A stretch of DNA of 34,901 nt from Lentisphaerota bacterium. GTDB taxonomy: Bacteria > Verrucomicrobiota > Lentisphaeria > Oligosphaerales > JABHEG01. Below the pieces are notes generated by a model, which ran no database searches, was not told where the DNA came from, and saw only the letters and a list, made by a program, of their open reading frames with translations. The position numbers and the translations under genes were made by a program. The stretch lies in contig JABHEG010000041.1 in NCBI GenBank assembly GCA_018676675.1, positions 1 to 34,901 of the forward strand. Reading direction: 5' to 3'. The stretch's first letter is position 1, and each line of letters starts with the position of its first letter. This document shows positions 25,301-32,853 of the stretch, piece after piece.

Positions 25301-26682
25301 TCGTCCCCGGAGAAACGGCCACGGTCACCGCGGGAGCCGCCCAGCACAGCCTCCAAATCTCCCCGGACGCCGCCGCTGGTGACCATGTCTGGCGCCGCGT
25401 GGATGACGCCTGGATCGATTTTGCGGTGGTGCCTCTGGCGGACACAACCATGGATCTGGCAGGCTCGAATCTCAGGATTGGGTTCATCAGTAACCTCCCT
25501 CAAGCCGCCAAGGCACAGGCCGAGATCAATGGGAAAACGCATACGTTCACCCTCAGCCCGGATAGCCAAGCCACCATCGACGTCAAGGTCCGCCGTCCCT
25601 CCGGGGAGTCGCTTAACCCGGTTACTTGCACACTGCAGGCCGGTGACCTGATGCTGTCCGCCCACCGACTGCTGCTGGCCCACGAAGGCTTTGCCAAAGC
25701 ACGTGAACTGCCGTCTGAGTGGAGTACGGGCATGCGCTACCGTGGCGCCGAGGAGAGCTCCGACTTCGGGGAAAGTCGAGCCCACGCCCGCAACACACGG
25801 ACACCTTGTGGAGACGACACGCGCGATGCACTCTTCATGCATCCACCGTACATGAACGGCGTCGGCTACACCTTTGCCCTCTACAACCCGGTCACGCTTC
25901 CGCAGACTCCCCCCAGTGCCTTTCGTGCCGCGGTCGGCAAGAAGGACGGCAGTGACCCGGGCGACGGCATCCTCTACAAACTCGCCATCATCGCCGCGGA
26001 TGGCGGTGAAACCATACTCGCAGAACAACACGTGGGTACACACACGTGGCTTCCCATCGAGGGCGACCTGACGCCTTGGGCCGGCCAGACCATCCGCATC
26101 AAGCTCATCACCGATGTCGGCGCCGGGGACGACTCGTCGGGCGACTGGGGATGCTGGGCAGACATGCGGATAGAGACACTGGCCAAACAGGTCCTCCTCC
26201 AGCTGGTCGAGGCCGACGGGCCCAACCAGATTGAGCCTGGTCCCACCCCAGTCTCCGGGCTCTCCCCACACGACCTGCGACAAGCCACAGGGGGACGCCT
26301 GCGCTATGACGGAATCGGGCTCACCGGGACGGGCAGCCAGTACGAAACCTATGCCATCGTCAATGACGTCGAGATCGGCCCCATGGCCCCGGCCAACGGG
26401 AGTGAGCGGGAAGGTGTCTGGGTCGAGAAGGTCGCGGTCGAGCTCACGCCGGAAGCAATCACCACGCTCGGCCGGCGGAACACGTTCCGCCTGCGCAACC
26501 CCGGTCAGGACTGGTTCAAGGTCAGACGGTTCTGGATTGAGCTTGATCTGCCGGACGGCCGCACCTGTTCCTCCAACGTCTCCAGCTCAGCCTTCACCCA
26601 GCCCCCCAACTGGCCCTACGCCGAAGGTGTAGGCGTCCCCCATTCCCAACAGATTACCGTTCAGATCTGGTTCCCAGAGTGA
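22339..26682 (+). CDS. Large secreted glycoside-hydrolase-like protein
   Basis: This 1447-residue protein has an N-terminal signal peptide (SFVVAIVAMPILIAAQ). A CBM11-like beta-sandwich (about 35-200; VDFENLVGW near the start, YFDSLSVFVE at the end) comes first, then a second beta-rich domain (about 230-460). A probable TIM-barrel region (about 480-830) follows, and then several C-terminal beta-sandwich domains, one holding a WGCWADMRIE binding-type motif. Within the barrel, FSTAYCDVHTAV (Asp629) and PVYSEGNNHW (Glu677) end what look like neighbouring beta strands and are the best candidates for catalytic acids. The arrangement recalls endo-alpha-N-acetylgalactosaminidase-like (GH101-type) enzymes, but I cannot assign a family. 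GGGAGGA ends 4 nt before ATG 22339. It ends 9 nt from the convergent prepilin-like gene. Confidence 0.7.
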   Translation: MTLRSFVVAIVAMPILIAAQTIGKRPYELDWAGRMEDDHPHLVDFENLVGWTTDVESAVATFERSQEQQIWGQFVGKLTYRADGKQPTVAIRPPEPIPVVGAFDAVTCWVYGNTLGKDATTPGVRIAAQFILPPGDTIGVPLTTVRWKEWFLCHRRLTEEQISAVQNGASFSGFVISGGRNKKDRVLYFDSLSVFVETFPPLAFEPRPKRGVDMFPGQGIGTNTGPRKLPFPTHAETILPDNLTADFKTAVRRSGNTFTFTYRGTDGSLTYTLAPKTGNLSDVRAEWNGCGAPFQPCAGGGVRLMSENGKPIPPDSATLVSTNLADGVVTCTWRLSAEGQNATVTYAFRLWQKSLVVDIVSLGGAIHEVHFGETVGTDSPRLVTLPYYTSGTTTRPAILVTGPPANPLFISGHVDWTRSNAATPFAVNSINGNSAVFNGGTRYIPKTDGRRNDCFERFIITVSPRFEEILPNIPNPVSPWKHVTGTRVWRAHGASNRERDTAFWTRCHRYGITEVVVTDHETGWRDGEESFTFRTRPAPGKGGDEGQFTYARHMQDTLGFVYGPYNNYTDFAPVNEFWHPDMVNRRPENQLQTAWRRCYAPKPARAVEYCARLAPIIEEKFDFSTAYCDVHTAVTPWSRTDYDPRVPGAGTFSAVFYSYGEIMLHQKRAWDGPVYSEGNNHWLYCGLTDGNYAQDQRYRIPDKPWLVDFDLRKMHDLCCNFGMGNLQMFFGREYSLGSNRLEQSASIDRFLAATVGFGHTGFLIFAGGYRNTMRSYYMLQQLHSRYALASAVDIRYATDDGRLLPTTEAVATDAFRRSQLVTRYSDGTITAVNGHRQERMRINIDNRVLNLPPNGYAGWTSDGQVHVLSADVDGHRCDYAVTPAYIYIDGRGTFIRYPKAAGAGQAVCRILPDDQYEIIPFEKAQCGFAITAVSAEALDEARNSLGPAEVRQARGLTYVMPVEGAFSYVLKKGTPATTARLACERTAVVPGETATVTAGAAQHSLQISPDAAAGDHVWRRVDDAWIDFAVVPLADTTMDLAGSNLRIGFISNLPQAAKAQAEINGKTHTFTLSPDSQATIDVKVRRPSGESLNPVTCTLQAGDLMLSAHRLLLAHEGFAKARELPSEWSTGMRYRGAEESSDFGESRAHARNTRTPCGDDTRDALFMHPPYMNGVGYTFALYNPVTLPQTPPSAFRAAVGKKDGSDPGDGILYKLAIIAADGGETILAEQHVGTHTWLPIEGDLTPWAGQTIRIKLITDVGAGDDSSGDWGCWADMRIETLAKQVLLQLVEADGPNQIEPGPTPVSGLSPHDLRQATGGRLRYDGIGLTGTGSQYETYAIVNDVEIGPMAPANGSEREGVWVEKVAVELTPEAITTLGRRNTFRLRNPGQDWFKVRRFWIELDLPDGRTCSSNVSSSAFTQPPNWPYAEGVGVPHSQQITVQIWFPE

Positions 26683-26691
26683 GCAGCAGCA

Positions 26692-27432
26692 TTACTTCCG
26701 CCAGGGGCGATTGGCGTGGATCACTTCCCACCAGGCTCGGGCCGGCAGCGTCGTCGCGTGTCCGTCCACGAAGCCAATGTTGATCCTGCAGGCCCCGTGC
26801 ATGCCATGATGCGTCGCGTAATGCGCCACCTGGCCCGTGCTTCGGGGCATATTTGCCGCGCCGCCCGGCTCATACCAACGAACGGTGTCCTGAAACAGCG
26901 GAACCCTATCCCCGGAAACGATCAGAGAAGAGAGCGGGTAGCCCTCCATGGGGGGATAGCCGAAGCTCCCGCGCCAGGAAACCATCGAGAGAGCGGTGAG
27001 ATAGCCGCTCCTGTCGGACGTGGAGGGATCGAATCTGCCCATACGGTCCCCCGGGCACTTCCACACTTGCCAATCACCAACGTACGAAGCGAGGCGCGTG
27101 TGCACATACCCAGTATGCGTGTAACTTGGTGGCTTCACACCTGACAACGTCGTCGTCTTGTTGTTGCTCCAGCTCTTCCTGCAGCAACCGGTGCTGCTCA
27201 GACTCACACGCGGCCCGGAAATCCCATTGGTAGCCGTCGGGAACCGTTCATCATAGTCTCCCGAGTACAGACCCACGCCCATGCACAGCTGCTTCACATT
27301 TGACTGACACGCCGCCGCCTGAGCCCGCATCCGCGCCTGACCCAACGCGGGCAATAACATCGACGCCAGAATCGCGATAATCGCGATCACCACAAGCAAC
27401 TCAATCAGCGTGAAAACCTGTTTCTTGTTCAT
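26692..27432 (-). CDS. Prepilin-type N-terminal domain protein (PVC-type pseudopilin)
   Basis: This 246-residue protein starts [20 protein letters not shown], a class III type IV pilin-like signal with Glu five residues after the cleavage point. It is followed by [19 protein letters not shown], the common start of the large pseudopilin families of Lentisphaerota, Kiritimatiellota and Planctomycetota. The residue before Phe is Val, not the usual Gly. The C-terminal part has a NIGFVDGHA motif, the H-x-DGH type seen in these families. It should be an inner-membrane-anchored, periplasmic protein linked to a type II secretion or pilus system not present here. ATG 27432 has GAGGA 6 nt upstream; a GTG at 27435 is also in frame. 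Confidence 0.85.
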   Translation of the reverse strand: MNKKQVFTLIELLVVIAIIAILASMLLPALGQARMRAQAAACQSNVKQLCMGVGLYSGDYDERFPTATNGISGPRVSLSSTGCCRKSWSNNKTTTLSGVKPPSYTHTGYVHTRLASYVGDWQVWKCPGDRMGRFDPSTSDRSGYLTALSMVSWRGSFGYPPMEGYPLSSLIVSGDRVPLFQDTVRWYEPGGAANMPRSTGQVAHYATHHGMHGACRINIGFVDGHATTLPARAWWEVIHANRPWRK

Positions 27433-27603
27433 CACCTGTCCTCTGTCTATCCGACTTCCGCAATCGCTCGATGCACGACACGATCAGCCTGCTGCTGCCT
27501 CCAACTCGGCCGATCACGCGCACGATCACTGTAAGTGCAACTATAACTATAGCTTAACGCGCTCGGGCACGCCAGAAGTAAAGCACGGCGCGACGTAAGG
27601 GAT
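27433..27603. other. Divergent intergenic region with AT-rich patch
   Basis: This is the gap upstream of the prepilin-like gene. It contains an unusually AT-rich stretch near 27537-27556 (AACTATAACTATAGC) in otherwise GC-rich DNA, the likeliest place for a promoter, but no well-spaced -35/-10 pair could be assigned. Downstream of the MITE-like copy, a run of ten C residues occupies 27728-27737. No gene is seen up to 27830. Confidence 0.4.
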
Positions 27604-27719
27604 CAGTCTCGTGAGGCGGCTCGACGGAGTCTCTCCCTCCATCGGACACAGATGGCCCAGAGAATCCCTGGAGGGAGAGACTCCGTCGAGCCATCCTGAA
27701 GTTCCCTCCTACGTAACTG
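27604..27719. mobile_element. MITE-like palindromic element, copy 2
   Basis: This copy aligns end to end with 6755-6870. The central 85 nt (27611-27695) differ at one base, while the right end is more diverged. The 24-bp perfect stem is at 27618-27641 and 27669-27692. Outer ends keep CAGT and ACTG. The flanks (AGGGAT and AGGCGT) match at four of six bases, at best a decayed target duplication. It lies in the divergent region between the prepilin-like gene and the zinc-ribbon gene. Confidence 0.75.
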
Positions 27720-27830
27720 AGGCGTTGCCCCCCCCCCGCACACACGCCATTGCAGTCTCGCGTCCCGGCACGTACGTTCTTCTCAAGACACAGAAGGCAA
27801 CGCCCCCCTTCCCCGGAGACCAGCCCAACC

Positions 27831-28922
27831 ATGAGTGAAGACGCCGCCATCAAACAGTTCAAGTGTGGCCAATGCGGAGGAAACATCGAATTCCATCCGG
27901 GAACGGGAGCCCAGAAGTGTCCCTACTGCGGCTTTGAGAACGCAGTTCCGGAGTCAGAGGAGGACATTGAGGAACTGGACTTCCACGCGGTCCTGAGCCG
28001 GCTCGCGGAATCCGAGGAAACCGTCGAGAATCAGACCATGAAGTGCAACTCCTGCGGGGCGGACACAACCCTGGAGGAAGGAGTTGCAGCCGATGCCTGC
28101 CCGTTCTGTGGATCCGATGTTATCGTGACCGGCGGCTCAGTGAAGGAGCTCAAACCGAAATCCCTACTGCCATTCGCGATCACTCGAGAGGAAGCACGAA
28201 GCGCCTTCCAACAGTGGATCAAGAAGCTCTGGTTCGCCCCCAACAGCCTCAAGCAGGCCAAGGGAGCCTACGAACGCTTGACCGGCCTCTACGTCCCCTA
28301 CTGGACCTATGACTGTGACACGGTGAGTCTGTACCGCGGCGAACGCGGTGACGACTATTACACCACCGAAACCTACACAACAACGGAAAACGGCAAGACC
28401 GTCACCAAGACACGTCAGGTCAAAAAGACACGCTGGTGGCCCGTCTCCGGAACAGTATGGAATGACTTCAATGACGTACTGGTACTAGCCAGCCGGTCCC
28501 TGCCCAAGAAGCAGGCCGACAAGCTGGAACCGTGGGACCTGCACGACTTGGTGCCCTTCTCGGAGCACTACTTGAGCGGCTTCCGAACCGAGAGCTACCA
28601 TGTCAGCCTTGACGAAGGCATGGACGAGGCCCGTGGAATCATGGATGGTGAAATCCGCTCAACCGTCCGAAGGGACATCGGCGGCGACCATCAACGCGTC
28701 CATTCGGTGCGAACGCAGTACAGCAATGTGACCTTCAAACACATTCTCCTGCCTATCTGGCTCTCCGCCTACCGCTACCGGGACAAGGCCTATCGCTTCC
28801 TCATCAATGCCCGAACCGGTGAAGTTCAGGGCGAACGCCCCTGGAGCTGGGTCAAGATCACCGCAGCCGTGCTTGTGACCATCGGCATCATCGCCGGCAT
28901 CGTCCTGCTCACCCACTCGTAA
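27831..28922 (+). CDS. Double zinc-ribbon protein with C-terminal membrane anchor
   Basis: This 363-residue protein carries two zinc-ribbon motifs: Cys12/15 with Cys30/33, and Cys72/75 with Cys90/93. They are separated by an acidic linker (EESEEDIEELD-like). The middle part has conserved-looking segments AKGAYERLTGLYVPYWTYDCDT and LPIWLSAYRYRDKAYRFLINARTGEV. A single hydrophobic segment closes the protein (about 340-360), so the bulk is probably cytosolic and tethered to the inner membrane. Proteins of this type are often labelled TFIIB-type zinc ribbon or, misleadingly, PriA-like; there is no helicase domain here. Function is unknown. The start is ATG 27831; the open frame reaches back to 27750 but has no support there. 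Confidence 0.85.
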   Translation: MSEDAAIKQFKCGQCGGNIEFHPGTGAQKCPYCGFENAVPESEEDIEELDFHAVLSRLAESEETVENQTMKCNSCGADTTLEEGVAADACPFCGSDVIVTGGSVKELKPKSLLPFAITREEARSAFQQWIKKLWFAPNSLKQAKGAYERLTGLYVPYWTYDCDTVSLYRGERGDDYYTTETYTTTENGKTVTKTRQVKKTRWWPVSGTVWNDFNDVLVLASRSLPKKQADKLEPWDLHDLVPFSEHYLSGFRTESYHVSLDEGMDEARGIMDGEIRSTVRRDIGGDHQRVHSVRTQYSNVTFKHILLPIWLSAYRYRDKAYRFLINARTGEVQGERPWSWVKITAAVLVTIGIIAGIVLLTHS

Positions 28923-29050
28923 CACGACGCTCCGCGGTCGCGAGCCCTTCGCCAGAAGCACACCGATAGGGCAAAACACACTCCGGGTCTGTCCCCAAGG
29001 CAGGCGATGCCAAGCCCGACTGACGGTGTGCGCGCCTCGGTTCAGGCGGC

Positions 29051-29126
29051 GGAAGGCCACTTGCGGCGTGCTCGGCTCGGCTCCGGACATGGGAGGCCAC
29101 TCCCGTGAGTCACGGCTCGGCTCAGG
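29051..29126. repeat. Two imperfect 36-bp direct repeats
   Basis: Two copies of a 36-nt unit lie at 29051-29086 and 29091-29126. Both begin GGRAGGCCACT and end CGGCTCGGCTC plus MGG. The second also holds a small hairpin, GGGAG-GCCA-CTCCC (29091-29104). The remaining gap 28923-29170 shows no gene and no RNA that I can recognise. Confidence 0.6.
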
Positions 29127-29174
29127 GGAGTATTCCGTCAGAGCCCTGACCAGCGGGAGGGGGCTTGTCCATGC

Positions 29175-29203
29175 TTGACTCGCACTGGCGTTCGCGGTAT
29201 GGT
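29175..29203 (+). promoter_or_regulatory. Strong sigma70-type promoter
   Basis: TTGACT (29175-29180) and TATGGT (29198-29203) are separated by exactly 17 nt, an excellent match to the housekeeping consensus. Transcription would begin near 29210, leaving a leader of about 34 nt with AGGAGGG at 29229-29235, 8 nt before the ATG at 29244. This also rules out the TTG at 29175 as a start codon. Confidence 0.7.
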
Positions 29204-29243
29204 GCGCGTGCTTAAAGACCAGCGAAACAGGAGGGCCGCGTTG

Positions 29244-30218
29244 ATGGCAAATCTCAAGGTCGTTGTCACTGATTACGTGTTTGAATCGTTCGATCTGGAA
29301 CGTGGAGTATTGGCCTCGGTCCCAGCAGATCTGGTTGTCCTGCAGGCCTCCTCAGCCAGCGAACTCATCCCGCACATCGATGGCGTCCACGCCCTGCTTA
29401 ATACGTATCTTCCCGGAATGGACGCGACCGTTTTCGACGCCGCGCCGGAACTCCGAGCCGTCGTGCGGTACGGAATAGGATTGGACACGATCGACGTCCC
29501 AGCCGCGACCGAACGCGGGATCATGGTTGCGAACGTACCGGATTACTGTGTCGACGAAGTCGCCGACCACGCTTTGGCCCACTTCCTGAACCTGGCCCGG
29601 AAGATCTCTCTTGCGGACGGGCGAGTGAAAAAGGGGGAATGGTCGCTGGGCTATGTCAAGCCACTCGTCGGGATCGCGGACATGACCGTTGGCGTAATCG
29701 GCTTCGGCCGCATCGGTCGCGCAATCGCTTCCCGCCTCAAGCCATTCGGAGCAGGCGTCGTCTTCCATGATCCCATGGTGTCAGAGACGCAAGACGGCTG
29801 TGAGGCGGTGTCACTTGAACAGATCTATACAGACTGCGATGCAATTTTCGTGCAGTGTCCAGCCGTGCCCGAGACCCACCATCTTCTCAACCGCGAGGCC
29901 TTCGAGGCCATGGCAAAGCGCCCAATCCTCGTCAACGCTGCGCGCGGTAGCATCGTCGACACCGATGCGGTTGTCTGGGCGCTTGAGAACGACCTCATCG
30001 CCGGGGCCGGGCTGGATGTTCTCGAGGACGAACACGCGGTGCTCGAAACAGATCACCCGCTGAAGGCATTCGAGAACGTTACCCTCACACCGCACAGTGC
30101 GTGGTACTCTGCAGCGGCCATTCGTAAGCTGCAGCAGAAGGCTGCCGAAGAGGTCGCCCGTGCCTTGCGCGGCGAACGTCCATTGTCACTTGCCAACCCT
30201 GAAGTTCTGGAGAAGTAG
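29244..30218 (+). CDS. D-isomer-specific 2-hydroxyacid dehydrogenase
   Basis: This 324-residue enzyme should reduce a 2-keto acid to a D-2-hydroxy acid, or the reverse, using NAD(H) or NADP(H). The Rossmann motif VGVIGFGRIGRA covers residues 149-160 and is followed by HDP at the end of the second strand, where the absence of Arg/Lys pairs suggests NAD. The catalytic triad is visible as Arg234 in NAARGSIVD, a Glu near 261-263 in LDVLEDEH, and His284 in LTPHSAW. The overall sequence resembles the CtBP/phosphoglycerate dehydrogenase-like branch. The precise substrate cannot be read. The FAH-family gene follows after 5 nt, its ribosome-binding site (GGAGAAG) lying in the last codons of this gene, so both are one operon. 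Confidence 0.92.
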   Translation: MANLKVVVTDYVFESFDLERGVLASVPADLVVLQASSASELIPHIDGVHALLNTYLPGMDATVFDAAPELRAVVRYGIGLDTIDVPAATERGIMVANVPDYCVDEVADHALAHFLNLARKISLADGRVKKGEWSLGYVKPLVGIADMTVGVIGFGRIGRAIASRLKPFGAGVVFHDPMVSETQDGCEAVSLEQIYTDCDAIFVQCPAVPETHHLLNREAFEAMAKRPILVNAARGSIVDTDAVVWALENDLIAGAGLDVLEDEHAVLETDHPLKAFENVTLTPHSAWYSAAAIRKLQQKAAEEVARALRGERPLSLANPEVLEK

Positions 30219-30223
30219 ACGAC

Positions 30224-31015
30224 ATGAAAATCGCGCGTATAAAGACCGACGATGTCATCAGCTATGCCTTGGTCGAGAGTGACGGATTCCACCTCATTGA
30301 AGGAGATCTCTTCGGTGACTGGAGCGAGACCGAGACGACAATCCCCTACAACGCCGCGGCCCTGCTCCCTCCGGTGGATCCGCCACAGATCGTTGCCATC
30401 GGGCTCAACTACCGCCAACATGCCGTTGAGAGCGGCATGGCAATCCCCGAGGCCCCCCTCGTCTTTGTGAAGACCTCCAACGCCATCACCGGGCCGGACC
30501 AGCCCATTCTCCTTCCAGCCATGGCGCCCGATGAAGTCGATTTCGAAGCGGAGCTCGTGATCGTGATTGGCAAGGAAGCCAAGAACGTCGCCATGGAAGA
30601 CGTGGACGACTACGTACTCGGCTACACCTGCGGCAACGATGTCAGTGCGCGGGATTGCCAACTCAAGCTGGACAAGCAGTGGGCTCGCGGCAAGTGCTTC
30701 GACACCTTTGCCCCCATCGGCCCCTGGATTAGCACTGACCTCGACGGCGATGATCTGGGTATCAAACTCACCCTCAATGGCCAGGTCATGCAGGACTCCA
30801 ATACATCAGATCTGGTGTTCTCCTGCAAGGAACTCGTAAGCTACCTCTCCCAGTGCATGACCCTGGCCGCCGGAAGCATCATCATGAGCGGCACACCTTC
30901 GGGTGTCGGCATGGGCCGTTCCCCTCAGCTGTGGCTCAAAGAAGGTGACACCGTCACGGTCGAGATCGAAGGCATCGGCAGCCTGACCAATCCGGTCGCC
31001 AAAGAGACGGTGTAA
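30224..31015 (+). CDS. Fumarylacetoacetate hydrolase family protein
   Basis: This 263-residue metal-dependent protein belongs to the FAH superfamily. The superfamily includes fumarylacetoacetate hydrolases, acylpyruvases, oxaloacetate decarboxylases and 2-hydroxyhepta-diene-dioate isomerases. The core starts with VAIGLNYRQHAVE. Metal ligands are Glu108 and Glu110 in DFEAELVIVIG and Asp139 in GNDVSARD. Later family motifs are GKCFDTFAPIGPWI and SGTPSGVGMG. Length is that of the short bacterial members. Paired with a 2-hydroxyacid dehydrogenase it most likely serves degradation of a sugar acid or aromatic acid, with acylpyruvate-type intermediates. That pathway is inference from the gene pair. 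Confidence 0.92.
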   Translation: MKIARIKTDDVISYALVESDGFHLIEGDLFGDWSETETTIPYNAAALLPPVDPPQIVAIGLNYRQHAVESGMAIPEAPLVFVKTSNAITGPDQPILLPAMAPDEVDFEAELVIVIGKEAKNVAMEDVDDYVLGYTCGNDVSARDCQLKLDKQWARGKCFDTFAPIGPWISTDLDGDDLGIKLTLNGQVMQDSNTSDLVFSCKELVSYLSQCMTLAAGSIIMSGTPSGVGMGRSPQLWLKEGDTVTVEIEGIGSLTNPVAKETV

Positions 31016-31410
31016 CCAGCCCCCTCCGCGGGAGGGCGTTCCTGCCCCGTCTCTACCTCCGGGTGGGAGGCACAGGCGCTGGAGAGATCGACCATCCGAA
31101 AACGCTCGTTCAGGACGCTGTTCCTGGAGGCCGGTTATCCCTAACCGGTGCCTTCCGGTCCGGCAAGAGACAGCCGGTCGGGACGACCGGAGCCCCAAGG
31201 CCCTCCCCTGGGGCCGCCGGGGGCCACCTCGGCAGTGCCTTCGGCCTTCCTGGAGGGCGTGCCTGGCCGCCGTAGCCCCTTGGGCGAAGGAGGGTCGCGT
31301 GCCAGCCGAAGCTCTTTGGCGAGGGCTGGTCCCCGGCTGCCGTGTCTCTGCTTGCGGACGGGAGGGGTGAAGGCTGCAACACAACGGCCACCGTGCTCAA
31401 ACGCTGTGGA
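31016..31410. repeat. GC-rich intergenic region with a diverged copy of the 105-bp repeat and small hairpins
   Basis: No gene is supported here. The segment 31085-31131 (ATCGACCATCCGAAAACGCTC to CTGTTCCTGGAGG) aligns with the second half of the 105-bp units at the right end of the window. Another TGGAGGGCGTG start lies near 31254. Hairpins are present at 31022-31036 (CCCTCC-GCG-GGAGGG, just after the FAH gene, without a T-run) and at 31131-31148 (CCGGTTA-TCCC-TAACCGG). The region is rich in short complementary GC words. Confidence 0.55.
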
Positions 31411-31491
31411 TCAGTTCGGCAGAAGCCCCATGAGGTTGGTCAGAACAGCGAACAGGACGATCAGCACAATCACCAGAGCCGCCTTCCACAC
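31411..31491 (-). CDS. Possible 26-residue single-span membrane peptide
   Basis: A minus-strand frame encodes VWKAALVIVLIVLFAVLTNL followed by MGLLPN. It is almost all one hydrophobic helix with Trp-Lys at its cytoplasmic edge. A GTG start at 31491 is preceded by GAGAG with 4 nt spacing. The frame is open further upstream to an ATG at 31602, but that extension looks like noise. It lies some 300 nt downstream of aroC. It may be a real small protein or a chance hydrophobic frame. Confidence 0.3.
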   Translation of the reverse strand: MWKAALVIVLIVLFAVLTNLMGLLPN

Positions 31492-31594
31492 GGATCTCTC
31501 TTCGTGCAGTAATGTCCCGTCATTCCCCCTCCGGTTCGTCGTATGATTGGGTGCCGTCTGGATGGGTTTTCCTGCATGCCCCATGATAGCAATC

Positions 31595-31660
31595 CTGTCC
31601 AATCTAACGAGGTCTGGCAGGGCGTCATCATGGCGTCCCGCACGTCACCAGATTGGACAG
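31595..31660. repeat. 11-bp perfect inverted repeat with 44-nt spacer
   Basis: CTGTCCAATCT (31595-31605) and AGATTGGACAG (31650-31660) are exact reverse complements separated by 44 nt. The spacer contains two GGCGTC words. No gene, promoter or T-run explains it. From 31661 to 31797 I see nothing further except the hairpin at the end of aroC. Confidence 0.6.
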
Positions 31661-31784
31661 CATAAAGCATGCCGTTCGGGGAAGAAAGTCTGTCCCGTGC
31701 CTAGCCCCCTGGACTCGCCCGTCTCACGGGACATATCGCGGTGCCCCTCCTCCAAAAAAGCGAGACACATCCTCCCCCGGGAAA

Positions 31785-31801
31785 CTGAGTCACTCACTCA
31801 G
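31785..31801 (-). terminator. aroC: Weak hairpin overlapping the aroC stop
   Basis: CTGAGT (31785-31790) and ACTCAG (31796-31801) form a 6-bp stem with a 5-nt loop that includes the aroC stop codon. On the minus strand only TTTC follows, so this is a poor intrinsic terminator at best. Confidence 0.3.
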
Positions 31802-32853
31802 GCATGCAGAGCAGCGTGACGCTTGCAGTGGTCTTCCAGGACGAGCGCGACCATCGCCTCGACGACAGGGACGGCGCGTGGAAAAATCGAGGGATCGTGG
31901 CGCCCTTCCGTTCGGCAGATGACTTCCGCGCCCTCCTTGTCCACCGTGCGCTGCGGCTGGGCAATGGATGATGTCGGCTTGAACACCACTCGGAAGACGA
32001 TCTCATCTCCCGTGGAGATTCCCCCCAGGACGCCGCCGCAGTTGTTCGAAACAAAACCGTCAGCATCCATCTCGTCGTTGCTCTCTTTGCCGGTCATGTC
32101 GGCCAAGGCAAAGCCCAGCCCAAACTCGATGCCCCGGGTTGCCCCGATTGACATCACCGCCTTGGCAAGATCGGCCTCAAGCTTATCGAAGACAGGCTCC
32201 CCAAGACCGGCAGGCACGCCCGACACCCGACACTCAACGATCCCTCCCACACTGTTCTCTTCATCTCTGGCCGCCTGGATCTTCGCCACAATCTCGCGCG
32301 CGGCTTCCGGGTCACATGCCCGCACAATGTTGCGCTCGATCTCGTCAAAGTCGATCGTCTTGCACTCGATCCCAGCCGCGCGCTTGGTGTACGCCCGAAT
32401 CGTGATGCCGCGTCGACTGAGGAGCTTCCGCGCAATGGCCCCGGCAGCCACGCGACCAGCCGTCTCTCGACCTGACGCTCTTCCGCTGCCTCGATAGTCG
32501 CGGATGCCGTACTTCAGGAAATACGTGTAGTCAGCATGGCCCGGGCGAAAGAGGTCCTTGATCTCATCGTAGGCCGAGGGACGCGCATCTCTGTTCTGAA
32601 TGATGAGCAGGATGGGTGTACCGGTGGTCTTCCCTTCGAAGACGCCGGAGAGAATCCGTACCGTGTCCGTCTCCGCTCGAGGTGTGGTCACATCGGACTG
32701 TCCTGGTCGGCGGCGATCCAAGTCACATTGGATGTCTGCCTCGCAGAGATCGACCCCGGGAGTGGCGCCGTCAACCACAACGCCAACAGCCCCGCCATGA
32801 GACTCACCATAGGTGGTGACTCGAAAAATCGAACCAAAACTATTCCCGGACAT
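31798..32853 (-). CDS. aroC: Chorismate synthase
   Basis: This 351-residue FMN-dependent enzyme converts 5-enolpyruvylshikimate 3-phosphate to chorismate, the last step of the shikimate pathway. Family motifs are GSIFRVTTYGESHG at the N-terminus, DRRRPGQ, RPGHADYTY, YRGSGRASGRETAGRVAAGAIA and, toward the C-terminus, RHDPSIFPRAVPVVEAMVALVLEDH. Length is normal. ATG 32853 has GAGGAG 7 nt upstream; a TTG further upstream at 32868 is less likely. The start overlaps the end of the shikimate kinase gene by 14 nt, which indicates coupled translation of two steps of one pathway. Confidence 0.97.
   Translation of the reverse strand: MSGNSFGSIFRVTTYGESHGGAVGVVVDGATPGVDLCEADIQCDLDRRRPGQSDVTTPRAETDTVRILSGVFEGKTTGTPILLIIQNRDARPSAYDEIKDLFRPGHADYTYFLKYGIRDYRGSGRASGRETAGRVAAGAIARKLLSRRGITIRAYTKRAAGIECKTIDFDEIERNIVRACDPEAAREIVAKIQAARDEENSVGGIVECRVSGVPAGLGEPVFDKLEADLAKAVMSIGATRGIEFGLGFALADMTGKESNDEMDADGFVSNNCGGVLGGISTGDEIVFRVVFKPTSSIAQPQRTVDKEGAEVICRTEGRHDPSIFPRAVPVVEAMVALVLEDHCKRHAALHA

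Noticed and set aside
24295..26283. 662-codon open frame on the minus strand inside the glycosidase-like gene
   Set aside because: It is a shadow frame opposite a well-supported secreted protein, and its translation shows no domain.
29175..29243. TTG start for the hydroxyacid dehydrogenase
   Set aside because: That TTG is part of the -35 element of a strong promoter. ATG 29244 has AGGAGGG at good spacing.
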